Source: VAZQ01 sp963840535
GTDB taxonomy: Bacteria; Pseudomonadota; Alphaproteobacteria; Rhizobiales; Xanthobacteraceae
Direction of reading: 5' to 3'
Assembly (NCBI GenBank): GCA_963840535.1
Contig: CAWIZJ010000043.1
Location: forward strand, 372,001 to 436,000
Length of the DNA stretch: 64,000 nt
Numbering within the stretch: position 1 is the stretch's first letter; each line of letters begins with the position of its first letter. The position numbers and the translations under genes were made by a program. Under the pieces are notes generated by a model, which saw only the letters and a list, made by a program, of their open reading frames with translations, was not told the DNA's origin and did not search any database. Below, piece after piece: positions 35,996 to 45,610 of the stretch.

Positions 35996-37579
35996 TCACG
36001 CCTTCACCCACGGCACGTCGTGCCCAAGCCGGGACAGACGTACGAGCCCGAAGTGCCCGTAAAGGTGCGAGAGTGGATAAGCTCCGCCCTTGCGTCGCCT
36101 GACCTTGTGCTTGATGCGCAACCACCGGCGCAGCCGCACAGCGGTGTAGTTGTCGATCGCCCGATACGCTTTCGAGACGGTGCCTACTTCGAAGTAGTTC
36201 GCCCATCCGCGCAGCGTGCGGTTCAACTTCTTCACCAGCTCTGTGGTCTCTTGCCAAGTCCCCGATCGGGCAGTCTGCGCGTGGACATTCTCGACCATAC
36301 GCTTGATGCTCTTCCGCGATGGCCGGTACCCCAGATACGCCTTTCCGGTTCTCGCTGAATACATCCGCCCAAACGTGTGTCCCAGGAAGTCGAACTCGCC
36401 TTCCGGTACCTTGCAGATTCGTGTCTTCTCCTCGTTGACCGTGAGCTTCAGCTTGCCCATGATCTCGCGCAGCCGCTGCAGCGCCTCTTCGGCTTTGCCC
36501 TTCTTGCACAAGATCACGAGATCGTCGGCGTAGGTCACGATGCGAGTGCCGAGGCTTCGCTCCAGCCCGAGCATCTTCCATCCCAGCACGAACCGGCGCA
36601 TGTACAGATTCGCCAGCAATGGTGAGATGGGTGAACCTTGCGGAATGCCGCGCCGGTTGTCCCGGGCCTCGGTCGTGCGTGTCTTCCTTCCTCGATCGTC
36701 GGTTTCTTCCACGGGGCATTCCAGCCACATCTTGATCAGATGCAGCACGCGCCGATCAACAATTCGGCGCGCTACCGATTTCAGTAGCTCGGCATGGGGG
36801 ATGCTCCCGAAGTAGTCCGCGAGGTCGGCGTCGACGACTTCCGGGTGGCCACGAAACAGTAGCGCTCCCACCTCGACCACTGCCTGTTGGGCGTTGCGCC
36901 CAGGACGGTAGGCGTACTGTTCTGGTGGAAGGTCGGCTTCGAAGATCGGTTCTAGCACCAGCATCGCTGCTGTCATGCAGACCCGATCCCGCAAGGTCGA
37001 GATGCCCAGCGGCCTGAGTTTGCCGTTGGCCTTCGGTATGAACACTCTTCTGATGGGGTCCGGTCGGTAAGTCTCCTGCCTGAGCGCAAGCGCCAGTTCG
37101 CCGAGCCACCGCTGCACCCCATACGCCTCGATGTCCGCGAAGTCCTGACCATCCACACCGGGTGCGCCCTTGTTGGAGCGGCACTGGGCATAGGCATGCG
37201 CCAGGATGTCCTCGCGGCTGATCTTGTCGTACAGGGCGTAGAAGCGATACCCGGCTTCTGCCTTCGCTTTCGCGTGCAACGCCTTCTGCAGTTTCTGAAC
37301 ACTCTTCGGAGTTGATAGGTTGCCCCAATCTCCAGGTCCCTCACCACGTATTGCGTTCGTCTTGAACTGAGGTCCCTTCCCTCCACCGGCATTACCCGGC
37401 TTCAGCGGTACAACGAACCTCTCCGCCACCCCAGGGCGCCCGGCCTGTCCCTCGCGGGTGTCCGGTTCGTCATCCCTGATCACGCCTTGGGGTTTCCCGT
37501 GTTGCGTACGCTTTCCTTGTGTACATGCTGTCGCCACTACCCCGGCGCAGCGGCTGGGCGCACTGCTTCGCTCATTCAC
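35996..37579 (-). CDS. ltrA: Group II intron reverse transcriptase/maturase
   Basis: 527 aa. RT blocks in order: APGVDGQDFADIEAYGVQRW, RRVFIPKANGKLRPLGISTL, YAYRPGRNAQQAVVEV, VVDADLADYFGSIPHAELLK, GIPQGSPISPLLANLYMRRF and the catalytic YADD at residues 350-353. The maturase domain (KKLNRTLRGWANYF and following) is complete. The C terminus ends about 50 residues later with no HNH endonuclease motif, so mobility would have to rely on endonuclease-independent integration. The N-terminal about 90 residues are poorly conserved and the true start may be internal. No frameshift. Confidence 0.85.
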   Translation of the reverse strand: MNERSSAPSRCAGVVATACTQGKRTQHGKPQGVIRDDEPDTREGQAGRPGVAERFVVPLKPGNAGGGKGPQFKTNAIRGEGPGDWGNLSTPKSVQKLQKALHAKAKAEAGYRFYALYDKISREDILAHAYAQCRSNKGAPGVDGQDFADIEAYGVQRWLGELALALRQETYRPDPIRRVFIPKANGKLRPLGISTLRDRVCMTAAMLVLEPIFEADLPPEQYAYRPGRNAQQAVVEVGALLFRGHPEVVDADLADYFGSIPHAELLKSVARRIVDRRVLHLIKMWLECPVEETDDRGRKTRTTEARDNRRGIPQGSPISPLLANLYMRRFVLGWKMLGLERSLGTRIVTYADDLVILCKKGKAEEALQRLREIMGKLKLTVNEEKTRICKVPEGEFDFLGHTFGRMYSARTGKAYLGYRPSRKSIKRMVENVHAQTARSGTWQETTELVKKLNRTLRGWANYFEVGTVSKAYRAIDNYTAVRLRRWLRIKHKVRRRKGGAYPLSHLYGHFGLVRLSRLGHDVPWVKA

Positions 37580-37999
37580 CCCAGCCGTATCAGCCTTCCC
37601 CGATAACCCTGTCGGGTCGGCCTGCGCATTGTCCTTTTCGAGGCTTGCTCGGCGTTCACTCGCGTTACGGCCTGCACACTCGCGCTGTCACCGTATATCG
37701 TGACACGCTATCCGAAGGCTTCAGCCACTTCGTCACCTCCATGACTGCTCCGGTTGCTTCCGGCTGGAGCGGTTGCCGGGCGGGACTTGCACCCACTGGA
37801 AAAGCGCCGCCTTTCCACGGCGCACAGGGTAAGCAGACGTGTCGCGGACATTGCGAATCCGTAGTGGACGACCTCGAGAGACATTGGCCGCCGGGTCGGA
37901 TGACGCGGCTCAGAGGCGAGCGCTGTTTCCCGGCGAACAGGTTGGCGGGCTAAGTCCCCAAGTCAAAGATGGGGGTGACTGAGTTCGGCCCTGATCAGT

Positions 38000-38269
38000 T
38001 CACCGGTCCGCCATGCCGACGGTCGCTATGTCGGGCTCCCCGGGCTCAAGGCCGGTGGCGCGGTTCACCAGCACGGTCACGACCCACAGCACGACGCCGA
38101 TGGCGATCAGTATGCCGGCAATCGCGTACTGGACGGAAGCGCGGCTGGTCCATGGACCGGCCGGCGCCGCCGACCTGCTTCGCGACCTGGCCGGTGAGCG
38201 CGTAAAAATACCGGTGCCGAGAATGTCGCCGACAAACAGCTTCATCGCGGATTGGGACGCCAAGTTCAC
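38000..38269 (-). pseudogene. Internally deleted amino-acid permease (APC family) remnant
   Basis: The minus strand first encodes KLFVGDILGTGIF and, in the next frame, YALTGQVAKQVGGA: together the first helix region of an APC permease (pattern VGDILGTGIYALTGQVA). About 20 codons later comes a last-helix-like YAIAGILIAIGVVLWVVTVL with a short polar tail. Ten or so helices are missing between them. This is the two ends of one gene joined by an internal deletion. Overlaps the haloperoxidase remnant on the other strand. Confidence 0.6.
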
Positions 38270-38657
38270 CTACAATTTCTGGCGGCCCGTGACCGCAATC
38301 CGGAACGGCGATCAGGACGGCAATGACACGACCGATCGGGACGCCGCATGGACTCCGCTGGTGCCAACACCGATGCATCCGGAATACCCGTCACAGGCGG
38401 CCATCAGCGCTGGCGTCATGATGGGAGTAATGGAGGCCTTGTTCGGGTCGAACCCGGCCGTACCGATCACGATCGCCGATCCTGCGGACCCGAAGCGAAC
38501 ACGCACCCTGAACGGCATTGCGCAGATGGCCGAGGAGCACAACAACGTGCGGGTCTGGGGCGGAATCCATTTCAGAAACTCGCTTGTGGTTGCCACTGAA
38601 ATGGGTCGCAAGATCGCCGCTTACATTGTGGAAAACGCAATCAAGCCGACACGCTGA
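38235..38657 (+). pseudogene. Vanadium-dependent haloperoxidase/PAP2-like, C-terminal remnant
   Basis: About 140 aa: DAKFTYNFWRPVTAIRNGDQ, PLVPTPMHPEYPSQAAISAG, RVWGGIHFRNSLVVATEMGR and KIAAYIVENAIKPTR with stop at 38657. WRP-x-TAIR, MHPEYPS and the histidine in GGIHFRNS belong to the vanadate-binding core of haloperoxidase-like proteins (PAP2 superfamily). The N-terminal two thirds are absent: upstream the frame runs into permease-remnant sequence. Not expected to be functional. Confidence 0.7.
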
Positions 38658-38893
38658 ATGCCGCCGGACAATGCCCTCCATCGCGGGAGGTGAGCGGTGG
38701 CGCACCATCACAGCCGAAGTTGGGGGTAGCGCGGTCCCCGATCGCGAACACCGTAGGAAACGACGCGGATGACCCTGAGCAGACCGCTGGGTTGCACACC
38801 ACCGCCGGAGCGGTTGCAAAACCGTACACACACCCGCTGACGGACCCCTACCAATTCGATATCCTACGTGCGGTCCTGGCTCGTGAGGGTCGG

Positions 38894-39894
38894 ATGCAAT
38901 TCGATCCATTAAGACGGCGCGAGTTCATCACCCTGCTCGGCGGCGCGGCTGTCGCGTGGCCGCTCTCGGCGCGCGCGCAGCAGCCGGCGATGCCGGTGAT
39001 CGGGTTCCTCGACATAGGGACCCCGGAGGCGAACGTGCGCAAGGTGGCTGGGTTCCGACAGGGCCTCGCCGACGCCGGCTACGTTGAAGGCCGCAACATA
39101 GCGATCGAATTCCGCTGGGCGAATACTCAATTTGCGCAATTGCGGGCGATGGCCGACGATCTCGTCCGCCGCCAGGTGGCTGTGATCGTCGCAGCTGCCG
39201 CAGGCGGTTCGGCACTGGCTGCGAAGGCTGCTACTTCAACGATTCCGATCGTCATCGCGACCGCTGTTGATCCAGTGAAGTTTGGCCTGGTCGCGAGCCT
39301 GAACCGGCCGGGCGGTAACGTTACGGGATTGACCTTATGGCCAATGAGCTCGCGGGCAAGCGGCTCGATTTTCTGCACGAACTTGCGCCCGGTGTGACGA
39401 CGGTCGCTTATCTTGCTGGCGGACAACAGTTTGCATCAGAGCAGGAGGACACCAGCAACCTCCTTGCGGCGGCACACGCACTCGAGCGGAAGGTTATTGT
39501 CTTGGAATGTCGCAGCGACGGCGACCTCGATGCGGCTTTGGCGACGCTGGCGCAACGCCGAGCGGGAGCGCTGATCGTCGGCCTCTTTCCACTTGCCTGG
39601 AACAATCGCCGCAGGATCGTAGCGGTGGCAGCGCGTCACAAAATTCCGGCAATATATCCTCAGGTCGGGTTCGTCCATGCCGGCGGACTAATGAGCTACG
39701 CGGCCGGCAGGGCCATCCTTCGCCAAGTGGCCTTTGATTATGTCGGCAAGATTCTCAAGGGCGCCAAGCCTGCCGATCTCCCTGTCCAGCGACCGACCAA
39801 ATTCGAGCTTGTCGTCAACCTCGCGACTGCGAAGGCGCTCGGCATCGACATTCCGCCGACGATCCTCGCGATCGCCGACGAGGTGATCGAGTAA
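38894..39894 (+). pseudogene. PF04392-type ABC substrate-binding protein, one frameshift
   Basis: About 333 aa. ATG 38894: MQFDPLRRREFITLLGGAAV, then PVIGFLDIGTPEANVRKVAG, YVEGRNIAIEFRWANTQFAQ and LVASLNRPGGNVTGLTL. Frameshift near 39337; it then reads MANELAGKRLDFLHELAPGV, LMSYAAGRAILRQVAFDYVG, KILKGAKPADLPVQRPTKFE and end AIADEVIE. A single base change in frame would restore it. Confidence 0.75.
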
Positions 39895-39949
39895 CGGCGA
39901 GAGCCGCGCGACTCCGAGTGCGAATAGTTGCGCTGTGGAGGTGACTGTC

Positions 39950-40033
39950 ATGTCCACGAGAAATCTGCACATGTTCGCGGCGGCCCTGATTGCGGCAGCC
40001 GTGTCCGTCAATCCCGCTCTAGGTAGGCTGTAG
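39950..40033 (+). pseudogene. Signal-peptide-only ORF, truncated exported protein
   Basis: ATG at 39950 with a near-perfect GGAGGTGA ribosome site at 39937-39944. It encodes a signal peptide (MSTRNLHMFAAALIAAAVSV, NPALG) and stops after 27 codons. Such a good start with only a leader suggests the mature part was deleted. Nothing else is recognisable in 39895-40171. Confidence 0.45.
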
Positions 40034-40171
40034 CCCTCCTGCGCAGCATCATACTCGTCGGCGCGCGGCAAACCTCGTACCGACCCTTGGTCGAACCACA
40101 TACGCGCCCTGCGTCCTTGCGGCACCATTCGGCGCGCGCGCGAGCGAAAACTTCTCGGCTGCGTATGCAAG

Positions 40172-41088
40172 TTACCAGTGCGCAGCTGCACTCGTTATCG
40201 GATCAATCCCCACATTCGGTATTGTGCCCGGATTTGCACGTAGAGCGGCTAATACGTCTTTCGCCTTTACGCCGAGTTCTCGATATTGCACAGCGAGGTC
40301 GACACCGAAGCGCATGCTTTTGCCCGACTTGGGGTTTTCATCCTTGTAGCTGTCGAATGGATAACAAACTGCTTTCACCCCGGAGCTTCGTATTACATCG
40401 TTTAGTTCCCGTACCAATTGGTTTTTCTTGCTGGTGAAGAATGAATTGCTCGCTACGACGATTCCATCTGCCCCGTCATTGACGAGAAGGCGTATCGCGT
40501 CCCGAAACCTTATGCGGTCATTATCTTCATTCCTTCCAACTCCATGAACTGGGCCCCAGGCGACGCGGTTCCAGCTCTGGTCTTCCTCGCCGCCAATCCC
40601 GGCGTTGAGATTTACCAGCAGCCCCACTCTTGTTGCGTTATAACGTGGATCGCGAAGCTCATTAACGCGCTGCTGATGGTACGAAAGCATTTTCACAAGA
40701 CGGCCACCCGATATGTTCGTATGCTGAATTGCCTTGTCGCCTAGGAAAACAATTGGAATTGCGATGCCCGTTTCATTGGCGGCCCGTACCGTGGCCTCAA
40801 GGGAGGTGAAGCCCCCTGTCGCCGCGATGACATCGACCTTATGAGGACCAACCATCAACTCCCTGGCGAGATCTACGAGCGTACGGTCTCCTCGCCCATA
40901 CTTTCCATTCGCGTGCTTTGGAATGACATCGACGGCAACACCGAGGCCGAGACCATCTTTGAATGAGTTGTAAAACTTCTGCGCCTCTTGTTGGCTGACA
41001 GTACTGAGGAACCCAACTCTTTGCCGAGGAGGAGGGGGGCGAAAATTGATCTGAACCAGGACCAAATCGTTTGCCAGAAGCTTGTCAT
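40172..41088 (-). pseudogene. Membrane-anchored periplasmic-binding-like protein, start out of frame
   Basis: The main frame (about 297 aa) reads RVGFLSTVSQQEAQKFYNSF, VIAATGGFTSLEATVRAANE, IPIVFLGDKAIQHTNISGGR, LLVNLNAGIGGEE and GADGIVVASNSFFTSKKNQL, the layout of a type 1 periplasmic-binding fold like the PF04392 family but without its leader. The only start in that frame is a TTG at 41065. A well-placed ATG at 41088, preceded by GGGAGG, encodes MTSFWQTIWSWFRSIFAPLL, a signal-anchor helix, in another frame; the two would join by a one-base change at the C6 run near 41035. GC and codon use look lower than in neighbours. Ligand unknown. Confidence 0.5.
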
Positions 41089-41318
41089 TTCAGCCTCCCT
41101 GTCGGCGTCAACGTCGATCGAGGAAATTATACCTCTGAACAAGGCGACTGTAACCCGCGTGCCGGTTTGCAGCCAGAAGTCATCGGCTAGCTACTTCCCG
41201 GCGCAAAATTCGATGGCCTTGGCTCTGCGCGCAGAATTGGCTAGTCGGCGGAAAACTGCAAGATCGAGACGGATTTGAGGGTTGACTTGCGCGGTCGTCG
41301 CTTGATTCATTCTTGTAA

Positions 41319-41661
41319 ATGATTCGCGACCGAACCCTTCGCTCGCGCGACAAACTGGTCGGCAAGTTGCCGGTCACCGGCGAGTTGCTGCGCGGCTCGC
41401 TGTTGGAGCGCACTGTCCGACACACCAAGGACTGCCCGAAATGCGCACGCGGCGAAGGCCACCAGGTGTTCGTTTTGACGGTGACCTATGCCGGCGGGAC
41501 GCACGCGTCAGTTCAGCGTGCGTCGCGAGCGGGTTGCCGAGGTACGCCGCTGGCTCGACAATTATCAGAAGCTGAAGGAGGCGATCGAGGCGATCTGCGA
41601 ACTCAATCATGAACTGCTGCGTCCGGAGCCGCATCAAAGGCGCGCGGGGCGAGCGACATGA
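41319..41661 (+). pseudogene. DUF6788-like small protein linked to the transposase, one frameshift
   Basis: About 113 aa: RDKLVGKLPVTGELLRGSLL, CPKCARGEGHQVFVLTVTYA, then after a frameshift near 41495 RRERVAEVRRWLDNYQKLKE and AIEAICELNHELL. The CP-x-CARGEGH motif looks like a small zinc site. Such proteins are often found next to transposases. Its stop overlaps the transposase ATG as ATGA (41658-41661), so the two formed one transcription unit. Confidence 0.55.
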
Positions 41662-43083
41662 TTGAGATGCGGCGGACGCAGCTCAGCTTCGGCGACGGGT
41701 TGATCGCCGAGGAAGTGAGCGATCTTCGCGAAGACTGGATGAAGCACGCCGATGCAGGTGCTGGCGGACGAGCAGATTGTCGCTGCCGTGTACGAAGCTC
41801 TGGCGAAGCGGCATCCCAAGAGCCGCAGCCGCGGCCGGCGGGGCGCGCCGGCCGAGATGGTGCTGCGCCTGCTGGTCCTCAAGCACATCCGCAACTGGAG
41901 CTATGACGGTGCTGGAGCGCGAGGTGCGCGCCAACCTGGTGTACCGCGACTTCACCCACGTGGGCGGCGGCAAGATGCCGGACGCCAAGACCATGGGGCG
42001 CTGGGGCTTGGCGGTCGGGCCGCAGGTGCTCAAGCAGATTCACGAGAGGATGGTGAAAATAGCTCGGGACCAGGGCGTGATCGCGGGACGGCGGATGCGC
42101 GTGGACACGACGGTGGTGGAGACCGACATCCACTCATCCGACCGACAGCACCTTGCTGGGCGACGGGGTGCGGGTGCTGACCCGCATCATGAAGAAGATC
42201 ACAGAGATCGTGGGCGCGGTCGGAACCAAGCTGCGCGACCGCAGCCGGAGCGTGAAGCTCCGGCTGCTGGAGATCGCGCGGGTAGCGCGCGCCAAAGGCT
42301 CCGCTCAATCGGGACCGATTGAAGCAGCGCTATCGCCGCTTGCTCGATACGACGAGCCGGGTGGTCGGGCAGGCGAAGCGGTTCTCCGAAGGAGATCGCC
42401 GAAGGAGTGAAGCGGTCGGCCGACGTGGTGCAGCAGCTGGCGCTGGAAGGCCTGCGCGCAGGAGCTCGACGTGATGGTGCCGCGCGTGCAGGCAGGTGAT
42501 GAAACAGACCAGGGCGCGCCTCTTCCGCGGCGACACGCGCAGCGAAGGCAAGCTCGTCAGCCTGTTCGAGCCATCGACCGAGGTCATCCGCAAGGGCAAG
42601 GCCGGCAAGCCCAACGAGTTCGGCAAGATGGTGAAGCTGCAGGAGGCAGAGAACCAGATCATCACCGACTATCGAAGTCTACGCTCGGCGGCCCCATGAT
42701 TCCGACCTGCTGATCGCAGCCATCGCAGACCCATCAAGCCAATGCTGGGACGCACTCCGCGACTGGTGGCGGCAGACGCCGCCTTCTACTCCGCCAAGAA
42801 CGAGGCGGCGGCGAAAGCGAAGGGTGTCAAGCGCGTCTGCATTCCCAATCGCTCGACCAAAAGCCCCGAGCGCAAACGCGAGCAGAAGAAGCGCTGGTTC
42901 CGCAACGGCCAGAAATGGCGCACCGGATGCGAGGGACGCATCAGCGTGGTCAAGCGGCGACACGGGCTCGACCGCTGCCGCTACAAGGGCGACGTCGGAA
43001 TGCAGCGCTGGGTCGGGCTCGGCGTCATCGCCGACAATCTCGTCAACATCGGTCGCGCCATGGAGACGACAAGCGCCCCGTAG
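41658..43083 (+). mobile_element. ISNCY-like transposase gene, multiply frameshifted
   Basis: Reassembled about 470 aa: MIEMRRTQLSFGDGLIAEEV, EMVLRLLVLKHIRNWSYDVL, EREVRANLVYRDFTHVGGGK, RRMRVDTTVVETDIH, LTRIMKKITEIVGAVGTKLR, KPNEFGKMVKLQEAENQIIT, LVAADAAFYSAKNEAAAKAK and GCEGRISVVKRRHGLDRCRY. These match the transposase I know as ISNCY in Bradyrhizobium. Aspartates in RVDTTVVE and AADAAFYS and the late glutamate in GCEGRIS fit a DDE catalytic core. At least seven frame changes. I could not identify terminal inverted repeats or target duplications. Confidence 0.7.
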
Positions 43084-43114
43084 ACCTCCCACCCAGCCAT
43101 CAGCTGCTTCAGCC

Positions 43115-43139
43115 CCCGCCGCTCATCCCGGCGGGTTTT
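43115..43139 (+). terminator. Intrinsic terminator after the transposase gene
   Basis: CCCGCCG, 7-nt loop, CGGCGGG followed by TTTT, 32 bp after the transposase stop. A 7-bp all-GC stem with a short T run. It lies just beyond the end of the aminotransferase-like gene on the opposite strand. Confidence 0.6.
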
Positions 43140-43177
43140 GCTTTGCTGCGCGCCATTGACCACAGTGCCCGAAAACA

Positions 43178-44440
43178 TCAATTTTGCGCCGGGAAGTAGC
43201 TCGCCGTGCCGACGCGCGCCACGTTCGCGATCCGCGCCGGCACGCCGAACTCGCGGCGGCAGACTTCGGCGAGCGCGGCGATCCCTTCGCGAATGGCCTC
43301 GTTCGAGGGATGGGCGAAGCACAGCCGCAGGCGGCTGCGACCATGGGCCCTGTCGGTGGTCCATTCCGGGCCAGGATTGATGGCGATGCCGCAGGCGAGC
43401 GCGGCCTGAGCGAGCCGCAGGGTGTCGACCGCGTCGGGAAGCTTGACCCACAGATAGATGCCGCCCGCGGGGTCCTCGAACTCGGCCGCGGTTCCGAACT
43501 GCTCGGCGAGGGCGTCCATCAGCGTCTCGAGCTTGGCGCGCAGGCCGCGCGTCAGCTTGCGCACGTGCTCGTCGAAGCTCCCGGTACAGAACTCGGCCAG
43601 CACCATCTGCTCGAGCGCTCCGGAGCCGGCATCGGTCTTGATGGCGAGCATGCGGGACAGCACGTCCCAGCCCGCCACGACGTAGCCCACGCGCAGCGCC
43701 GGCGCGATCGAGTTGGAGAAGGACCCGATGTGGATGACCCCGCCGTGCCTGCTCATGGCGTGAAGGGCCGGCGGGCGCTCGCCGCTCCAGACCAGATCCG
43801 AGTAGCATTCGTCCTCGAAGATCGGCACGCCGTGATCGTGCGCCAGCCGCAACAGCTCGCCGCGGCGTTCCTCGCCCATGATGGTGCCGGTCGGATTGTG
43901 CACGGTCGGGATGGTGTAGATGTACTTGGGCCGGATGCGACGGCGCTCGAGGCCGGCGAGCGCGGCGGCCAGGGCATCCATCCGCATGCCGCCGGCGTCG
44001 AGCGGAACGCCCACCGCCTCGACACCCAGCCGCGCCAGGCGCGTCAGCGAGCCTTGATAGGTTTCCTGCTCGATCAGCACGGTGTCTCCGCGCGCCAGCA
44101 GAACTCCGTTGACGAGATCGATGGCCTGCAACGAGCCCGAGGTGACGAGGAGGTCGTCGGCGGAGCACGTGATGCCAGCGCTGCGGGCAAGCTTGGCGGC
44201 CAGGAACTCGCGCAGGCGACGATAACCCTGCGGACCGCTTTGCAGGCCGTAGGTCGCAAGCGTCGCGCCTTCGCGTTCCAACACTGCGACGGCGGCGGCG
44301 ACGAGGTGGGCGACCGGAACCTGGTCCGCGTCGTTGTGACCGCCGGTGAAGTTGTAGCGGGGAAAGCCGGTCCACCTGGCGGCCGGCGGCGGCAGTCCGC
44401 CGGTCAGCAGGGGCGCGAAGTCGAATGCTGCGGAGGACAT
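43178..44440 (-). CDS. Class I/II aminotransferase-like protein lacking the PLP lysine
   Basis: 420 aa from ATG 44440. Fold type I: YGLQSGPQGYRRLREFLAAK, LLVTSGSLQAIDLVNGVLLA, YIYTIPTVHNPTGTIMGEER (Asn for PLP), VPIFEDECYSDLVWSGERPP (Asp for the pyridine nitrogen), HIGSFSNSIAPALRVGYVVA and SRLRLCFAHPSNEAIREGI (substrate Arg). It resembles 2-aminoadipate/MocR-type aminotransferases. The position that should be the Schiff-base lysine (SFSK) is Asn (codon AAC near 43712). If real, it would abolish transamination. The frame is otherwise intact. It precedes a Bug protein gene by 46 bp on the same strand in reverse gene order, possibly co-transcribed. Confidence 0.8.
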   Translation of the reverse strand: MSSAAFDFAPLLTGGLPPPAARWTGFPRYNFTGGHNDADQVPVAHLVAAAVAVLEREGATLATYGLQSGPQGYRRLREFLAAKLARSAGITCSADDLLVTSGSLQAIDLVNGVLLARGDTVLIEQETYQGSLTRLARLGVEAVGVPLDAGGMRMDALAAALAGLERRRIRPKYIYTIPTVHNPTGTIMGEERRGELLRLAHDHGVPIFEDECYSDLVWSGERPPALHAMSRHGGVIHIGSFSNSIAPALRVGYVVAGWDVLSRMLAIKTDAGSGALEQMVLAEFCTGSFDEHVRKLTRGLRAKLETLMDALAEQFGTAAEFEDPAGGIYLWVKLPDAVDTLRLAQAALACGIAINPGPEWTTDRAHGRSRLRLCFAHPSNEAIREGIAALAEVCRREFGVPARIANVARVGTASYFPAQN

Positions 44441-44486
44441 GTCGTGGTCTCGTGGTCCTGCTTCGGAAAGGTCGAGCCGGCTTGGG

Positions 44487-45455
44487 TCACTGCTGCGCAA
44501 TGCCGGCGGCCTCGCGCACCTTGTTCCAGCGCACGAACTCGGCCTCCATGTGGCGGCCGAAATCGGCGGGAGTGGAGCCCTTCACCACCACGCCGGCCTT
44601 GGTCAGCCGCTCACGCACCACTTCCTCGGCGATGATCTCGTTGATGGTCTTGTTGAGCCTGGCGATGACGGCAGGCGGCGTGCCGCGCGGTGCGAAGAAA
44701 CCGTACCATGTGGTGACGTCGAAGCCCGGCAGCGCGCCCGACTCGATCGCCGCCGGCACGTCGGGAACCGCCGGGAAGCGGTCGCGGCCGGTGACCGCCA
44801 GCGGTTTGAGCTGACCGGACTGGACTTGGCCCAGCACCGCCGAGACGGTATCGAACAGCACGTCCACCTGCTTGCCGAGCACCGCCGCTATCGCCTCCGG
44901 CGAGGTGCGGAACGGCACCTGCAGGACCTTGATGTCGGCCGTCTGCCGGAACAGCTCGCTGGTGAAATGCTGGGTGGCGCCGAAGCCCGGGCTCGCGAAC
45001 GAGAGCTTGCCGGGATTGGCCCTGGCGGCCTCGACCAGCTCCCTGGCGTTGGCGGCGGGGAAATCCGGCCGCGTGACGATCAGCAGGCCCGCGGTCGCGA
45101 CCTGCGACACCGGATCGAACGCGGTGAGGGTGTCGTAGCGAAGCGACTTGTTCATCACCGCCGCGATGATCTGGCCGGCAGTCATGATGCCGAGCGTGTA
45201 GCCGTCCTTCTCGGCGCGCGCCACCGCCTCGTTGCCGAGCGTGCCGGCGGCGCCCGGCCGGTTCTCGATTACCACCGGCTGGCCGAGCCGTTCCTGCAAG
45301 GACTGCCCGACGATGCGGCCGACGATATCGGTGCCGCCGCCGGGTCCGAACGCGACGATGACGCGGATCGGCTTCTGCGGCCACTCCTGCGCCTGCGCCA
45401 GCGTGGCGAGCGTCAGGCCGCAGGCGGCGGCAACGGCGAGCATCGGCTTGATCAT
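44487..45455 (-). CDS. Bug/TctC-family solute-binding protein (intact)
   Basis: 322 aa. Signal peptide MIKPMLAVAAACGLTLATLA-QAQ, then IRVIVAFGPGGGTDIVGRIV, ENRPGAAGTLGNEAVARAEK, DGYTLGIMTAGQIIAAVMNK, GFGATQHFTSELFRQTADIK, LPGFDVTTWYGFFAPRGTPP. Standard length and all Bug blocks. It binds a small carboxylate or related molecule in the periplasm. No TctA/TctB genes near. Upstream of, and on the same strand as, the aminotransferase-like gene, so the two may share a message. Confidence 0.85.
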   Translation of the reverse strand: MIKPMLAVAAACGLTLATLAQAQEWPQKPIRVIVAFGPGGGTDIVGRIVGQSLQERLGQPVVIENRPGAAGTLGNEAVARAEKDGYTLGIMTAGQIIAAVMNKSLRYDTLTAFDPVSQVATAGLLIVTRPDFPAANARELVEAARANPGKLSFASPGFGATQHFTSELFRQTADIKVLQVPFRTSPEAIAAVLGKQVDVLFDTVSAVLGQVQSGQLKPLAVTGRDRFPAVPDVPAAIESGALPGFDVTTWYGFFAPRGTPPAVIARLNKTINEIIAEEVVRERLTKAGVVVKGSTPADFGRHMEAEFVRWNKVREAAGIAQQ

Positions 45456-45610
45456 GACGTCAGACCTCCCCCGACGATGGATCCTGATCCGGACGCGGTC
45501 ATGTTCCTACCATGCCTGCCGCCCTGTTCGCACGTGCGGCGCACGAGCGCGTGCGTCGACGCACCGGTCCAGCCGAGAGCATCGAGATACGAGCGTAGAC
45601 GGAAGGCGCT

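Larger units (their letters stand above)
35908..37825 (-). mobile_element. Group II intron with reverse transcriptase/maturase
   Basis: On the minus strand the intron begins with GTGCGCC at 37825, a normal GUGYG-type 5-prime end, followed within 45 nt by the GGGTGCAAGTCCC element of domain I. The reading frame at 37579-35996 lies in domain IV. Domain V is at 35983-35951 and domain VI follows to about 35911; the exact 3-prime end (given as 35908) is uncertain by several bases. The intron lies between binding-protein fossils and permease/haloperoxidase remnants, not in a recognisable intact gene. Confidence 0.8.

Noticed and set aside
37458..37953. Plus-strand open frames opposite the 5-prime part of the group II intron
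   Set aside because: They lie on the antisense of intron domains I-IV and of the maturase start; no protein features.
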